Shown here: positions 62,242 through 64,000 of the stretch, piece by piece
Layout: every line of letters starts with the position of its first letter
How positions within the stretch are numbered: the first letter of the stretch is position 1
Assembly (NCBI GenBank): GCA_024235395.1
Contig: JACKMK010000001.1
Coordinates: forward strand, 1,612,001-1,676,000
From: Chromatiaceae bacterium
GTDB lineage: Bacteria; Pseudomonadota; Gammaproteobacteria; Chromatiales; Chromatiaceae
Length of the DNA stretch: 64,000 nt
Direction of reading: 5' to 3'
The notes under the pieces: generated by a model
What the model was told of the DNA's origin: nothing
Databases searched by the model: none
The model's input: the letters and a program-made list of their open reading frames with translations, nothing else
Made by a program: the position numbers and the translations under genes

Positions 62242-63504
62242 TCAGCGGCTGTGGCGCAACTGGACCGCCTTCTCGTATTCACTGCCGAAGTGATAGAGCG
62301 AGCTGTCGACGACCTTGACCGCGCCGTCCAGCAGTTGGCAGCGGCCCGCCCCCGGCAGCAACTGGCAGAGACTGATCAGGGTTTCCAGGTCGGAACGACT
62401 GCCGTTGCCGGTATCGATGCGGCTGAGCAGGCGCGAGATGTAATAGGTGCCGGTCTTGCAGGCGGGACATTGGCCGCAGGAGTTGTCGGCGAAGAAGTTG
62501 ACGTATTCGGTGACCCGCTTGACGATGCCGGTTCCTTCCGATACCACGATCATGGCGCCGGTACCCAGCGCGGAGCGCCGCTCGGCCACCGAATCGAAGT
62601 CGAGGGGCACGTCGAGAACCTTCGGCGTGAGAATGGTGTTGGAGGGCCCACCGGTGAAGATGGCCTTCAGTTTCAGGCCCACCAGCATGCCACCGCCGTG
62701 GTCGAAGATCAGTTCCTTCAACGGAGTGCCCATCGGCAGCTCATAGGCACCGGGTCGTAGCACGTCGCCGCTGAGGCAGTAGATCTTGGTGCCGGTGGCA
62801 GCGCCCAGTCCCATCCGCTGGAACCATTCCACGCCGTTGCGCATGATGTGCGAAACGTTGGCCAGTGTTTCAACGTTGTTGACCAAGGTCGGAAGGCCAT
62901 GCACACCGGATTCGGCTGGATACGGGGGCTTGTGTCTGGGAAAGGGAAACTTGCCCTCCACCGACTCGATGGCAGCGGTCTCCTCGCCGCCGATGTAGTA
63001 CCCGGACGATGCCATCACGCGCAGCTCCACCGGCCGCCGCAGGTGTTTGACTAGAGCGCAGTAAAGATCGGAGTCCCTCCACTGGGTGACCGCGGCGTGC
63101 ATGGCGGCCAAGGCCGTCGTCAGGTCCGGGTTGATGTAGAACACGACGTGGTTGATGCCACAGGCGATGGCGCAGATCACCGCCCCTTCGATCACCTGAT
63201 GGGGAGTCTCGGCCAGCAGGATGCGGTCTTTGAAGGTGCCGGGCTCATCTTCATTGCCGTTGACGATCAGGTATCTGTCACCGGTTTCGCCTTGGCCGGC
63301 GAGGAACTCCCACTTGCGAAAAGTCGGATAGCCGCTGCCGCCAAGGCCACGCAGGCCGGCGTCTCGGACCATCGCGATCATCTCCGCCGGCTCTTTGCCC
63401 AGCGCAACCCGCAGCCCCTCCCCACCACCGCCGGCCCGCCACGCATCGAAATCGGCGCCGACCCGCTGCTTCGGATGCAGCAATACCTGGTTCAGTACTG
63501 ACAT
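62242..63504 (-). CDS. NuoF-like NADH-binding flavoprotein (51 kDa subunit type)
   Basis: A 420-residue NuoF/HoxF-family protein. FMN and NADH sites: DAGLRGLGGSGYPTFRKW, NGNEDEPGTFKDR, YYIGGEETAAIESVEGKF and GLPTLVNNVETLANV. Iron-sulfur cysteines: SCGQCPACKTGTYY and GAGRCQLLDGA. It therefore can oxidise NADH. No other nuo gene is next to it; instead it follows, after 4 bases, a flavoprotein of the fumarate reductase/succinate dehydrogenase type on the same strand. It may pass electrons from NADH to that protein. Convergent with the transglutaminase gene. Confidence 0.9.
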   Translation of the reverse strand: MSVLNQVLLHPKQRVGADFDAWRAGGGGEGLRVALGKEPAEMIAMVRDAGLRGLGGSGYPTFRKWEFLAGQGETGDRYLIVNGNEDEPGTFKDRILLAETPHQVIEGAVICAIACGINHVVFYINPDLTTALAAMHAAVTQWRDSDLYCALVKHLRRPVELRVMASSGYYIGGEETAAIESVEGKFPFPRHKPPYPAESGVHGLPTLVNNVETLANVSHIMRNGVEWFQRMGLGAATGTKIYCLSGDVLRPGAYELPMGTPLKELIFDHGGGMLVGLKLKAIFTGGPSNTILTPKVLDVPLDFDSVAERRSALGTGAMIVVSEGTGIVKRVTEYVNFFADNSCGQCPACKTGTYYISRLLSRIDTGNGSRSDLETLISLCQLLPGAGRCQLLDGAVKVVDSSLYHFGSEYEKAVQLRHSR

Positions 63505-63508
63505 GGAC

Positions 63509-64000
63509 TCATACCTTTTTCGTACGGTGCAGGCCGTCGTAGTCGGAGTCGGTATCGAACTTGGCGTACTTGGGGAACAACAGCGGGCCCTCCTCGTCCA
63601 TCGGCAGGCCGGCCAGGGTCAGCGCACGGCGCAGGTCGCTCAGGTGTTCGATGGAGATCTTGGTATGAGGGCGATCGTGGGCATGTTCCGCCGCATGCCT
63701 ACCGGCACGCCGGCCGAAGCTGACGATCTCCAGCAAGGAGTTGCCCATCAGACGGTTCCTGCCATGGATGCCGCCGGTGACCTCGCCGATGCAGTACAGC
63801 CCAGGCACGGTCGAGCGGCCGTGCACGTCGATCACCACACCGCCGTTCTGATAATGCAAGGTCGGATAGATCAGCATCGGTTTCTGCACCAGATCCACCT
63901 GCGCCTTGCGTCCCAGCTCTAGCAGCTTGGGGAAGCGGTCCTGCAGGATGCCGGGGTTGCGCAGTTCCAGCCCGGGGGTATCGAGCCAGACACCGACGCT
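63509..64000 (-). CDS. Fumarate-reductase/SdhA-type FAD flavoprotein, C-terminal part only
   Basis: The gene runs out of the right edge; the visible 163 residues are the C-terminal end. It reads in frame from the edge as WLDTPGLELRNPGILQDRF and on through MLIYPTLHYQNGGVVIDVHG, then TVPGLYCIGEVTGGIHGRNRLMGNSLLEIVSFGRRAG, the well-known FAD-domain end of SdhA/FrdA/aspartate oxidase proteins. The tail (LFPKYAKFDTDSDYDG) differs from the usual subunits. The NuoF-like gene follows 4 bases after the stop. Its substrate cannot be seen without the N-terminal and capping domains. Confidence 0.82.
   Translation of the reverse strand, partial: SVGVWLDTPGLELRNPGILQDRFPKLLELGRKAQVDLVQKPMLIYPTLHYQNGGVVIDVHGRSTVPGLYCIGEVTGGIHGRNRLMGNSLLEIVSFGRRAGRHAAEHAHDRPHTKISIEHLSDLRRALTLAGLPMDEEGPLLFPKYAKFDTDSDYDGLHRTKKV

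Overview
The window looks like chromosomal DNA of a GC-rich gammaproteobacterium, probably a sulfur-oxidising lineage of the Chromatiales type. Grounds: SoxX and SoxA, a flavocytochrome-c-like flavoprotein with a di-haem cytochrome c, a sulfonate-degradation operon that releases sulfite, a SulP anion transporter, HemG, and gammaproteobacterial-type YceH, KatG and GlgC. The taxonomic call is inference from gene content. No rRNA, tRNA, CRISPR array, insertion sequence or phage gene was seen.

Layout. 1-3.7 kb: a bufferin (copper-binding RiPP) operon, bufA-bufB-bufC-ECF sigma-anti-sigma, followed by a secreted SUMF1-like protein. 3.9-7.7 kb: a GIDE-like membrane protein, a small exported protein and an orphan radical SAM enzyme. 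7.8-16.9 kb: a complete minus-strand operon for 2,3-dihydroxypropane-1-sulfonate (DHPS) use (suyA, suyB, four TRAP-type genes, hpsN, an SDR and an MDR dehydrogenase), divergent from a GntR/UTRA regulator; two similar palindromes lie between them. 17-25.4 kb: a radical SAM protein, katG, yceH, glgC, a DUF3144 protein and an APC permease. 25.5-30.7 kb: exported proteins of unknown function and an unusual two-gene module, a 937-residue metzincin-like metalloprotease without an obvious signal peptide and an Ig/FN3-like protein. 31.3-36.9 kb: a selenoneine locus, senB divergent from senA-egtD-senC, with senC a fusion of an NADH-dehydrogenase-like flavoprotein and selenophosphate synthetase. 37-41.4 kb: an exported protein and a MacAB-type ABC exporter. 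41.7-44.2 kb: ahcY and ald. 44.5-48.7 kb: an exported protein, soxXA and, facing them, the flavoprotein/cytochrome c pair. 49-56.7 kb: OFA-type MFS carrier, hemG, EamA transporter with a His-rich tail, SulP permease with a large insertion, L-serine dehydratase. 56.8-60.7 kb: an acetyltransferase-deacetylase fusion, a 2OG-Fe(II) oxygenase and an ornithine-type decarboxylase, suggesting polyamine metabolism. 61-64 kb: a transglutaminase fragment beside an intact transglutaminase-like gene, then a NuoF-like subunit paired with a fumarate-reductase-type flavoprotein cut by the window edge.

How it fits together. DHPS would enter through the TRAP system, be oxidised to sulfolactate by HpsN (with the two other dehydrogenases interconverting the enantiomers), and be cleaved by SuyAB to pyruvate and sulfite. 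SoxXA and the SulP permease fit a cell that handles inorganic sulfur. The selenoneine locus makes selenophosphate (SenC), a selenosugar (SenB) and hercynine (EgtD), joined by SenA; ahcY about 5 kb away could recycle the S-adenosylhomocysteine made by EgtD. The least explained parts are the metzincin/Ig module, the extra parts of the buf operon, the flavoprotein that lacks one FCSD redox cysteine, the SulP insertion and the NuoF/flavoprotein pair.
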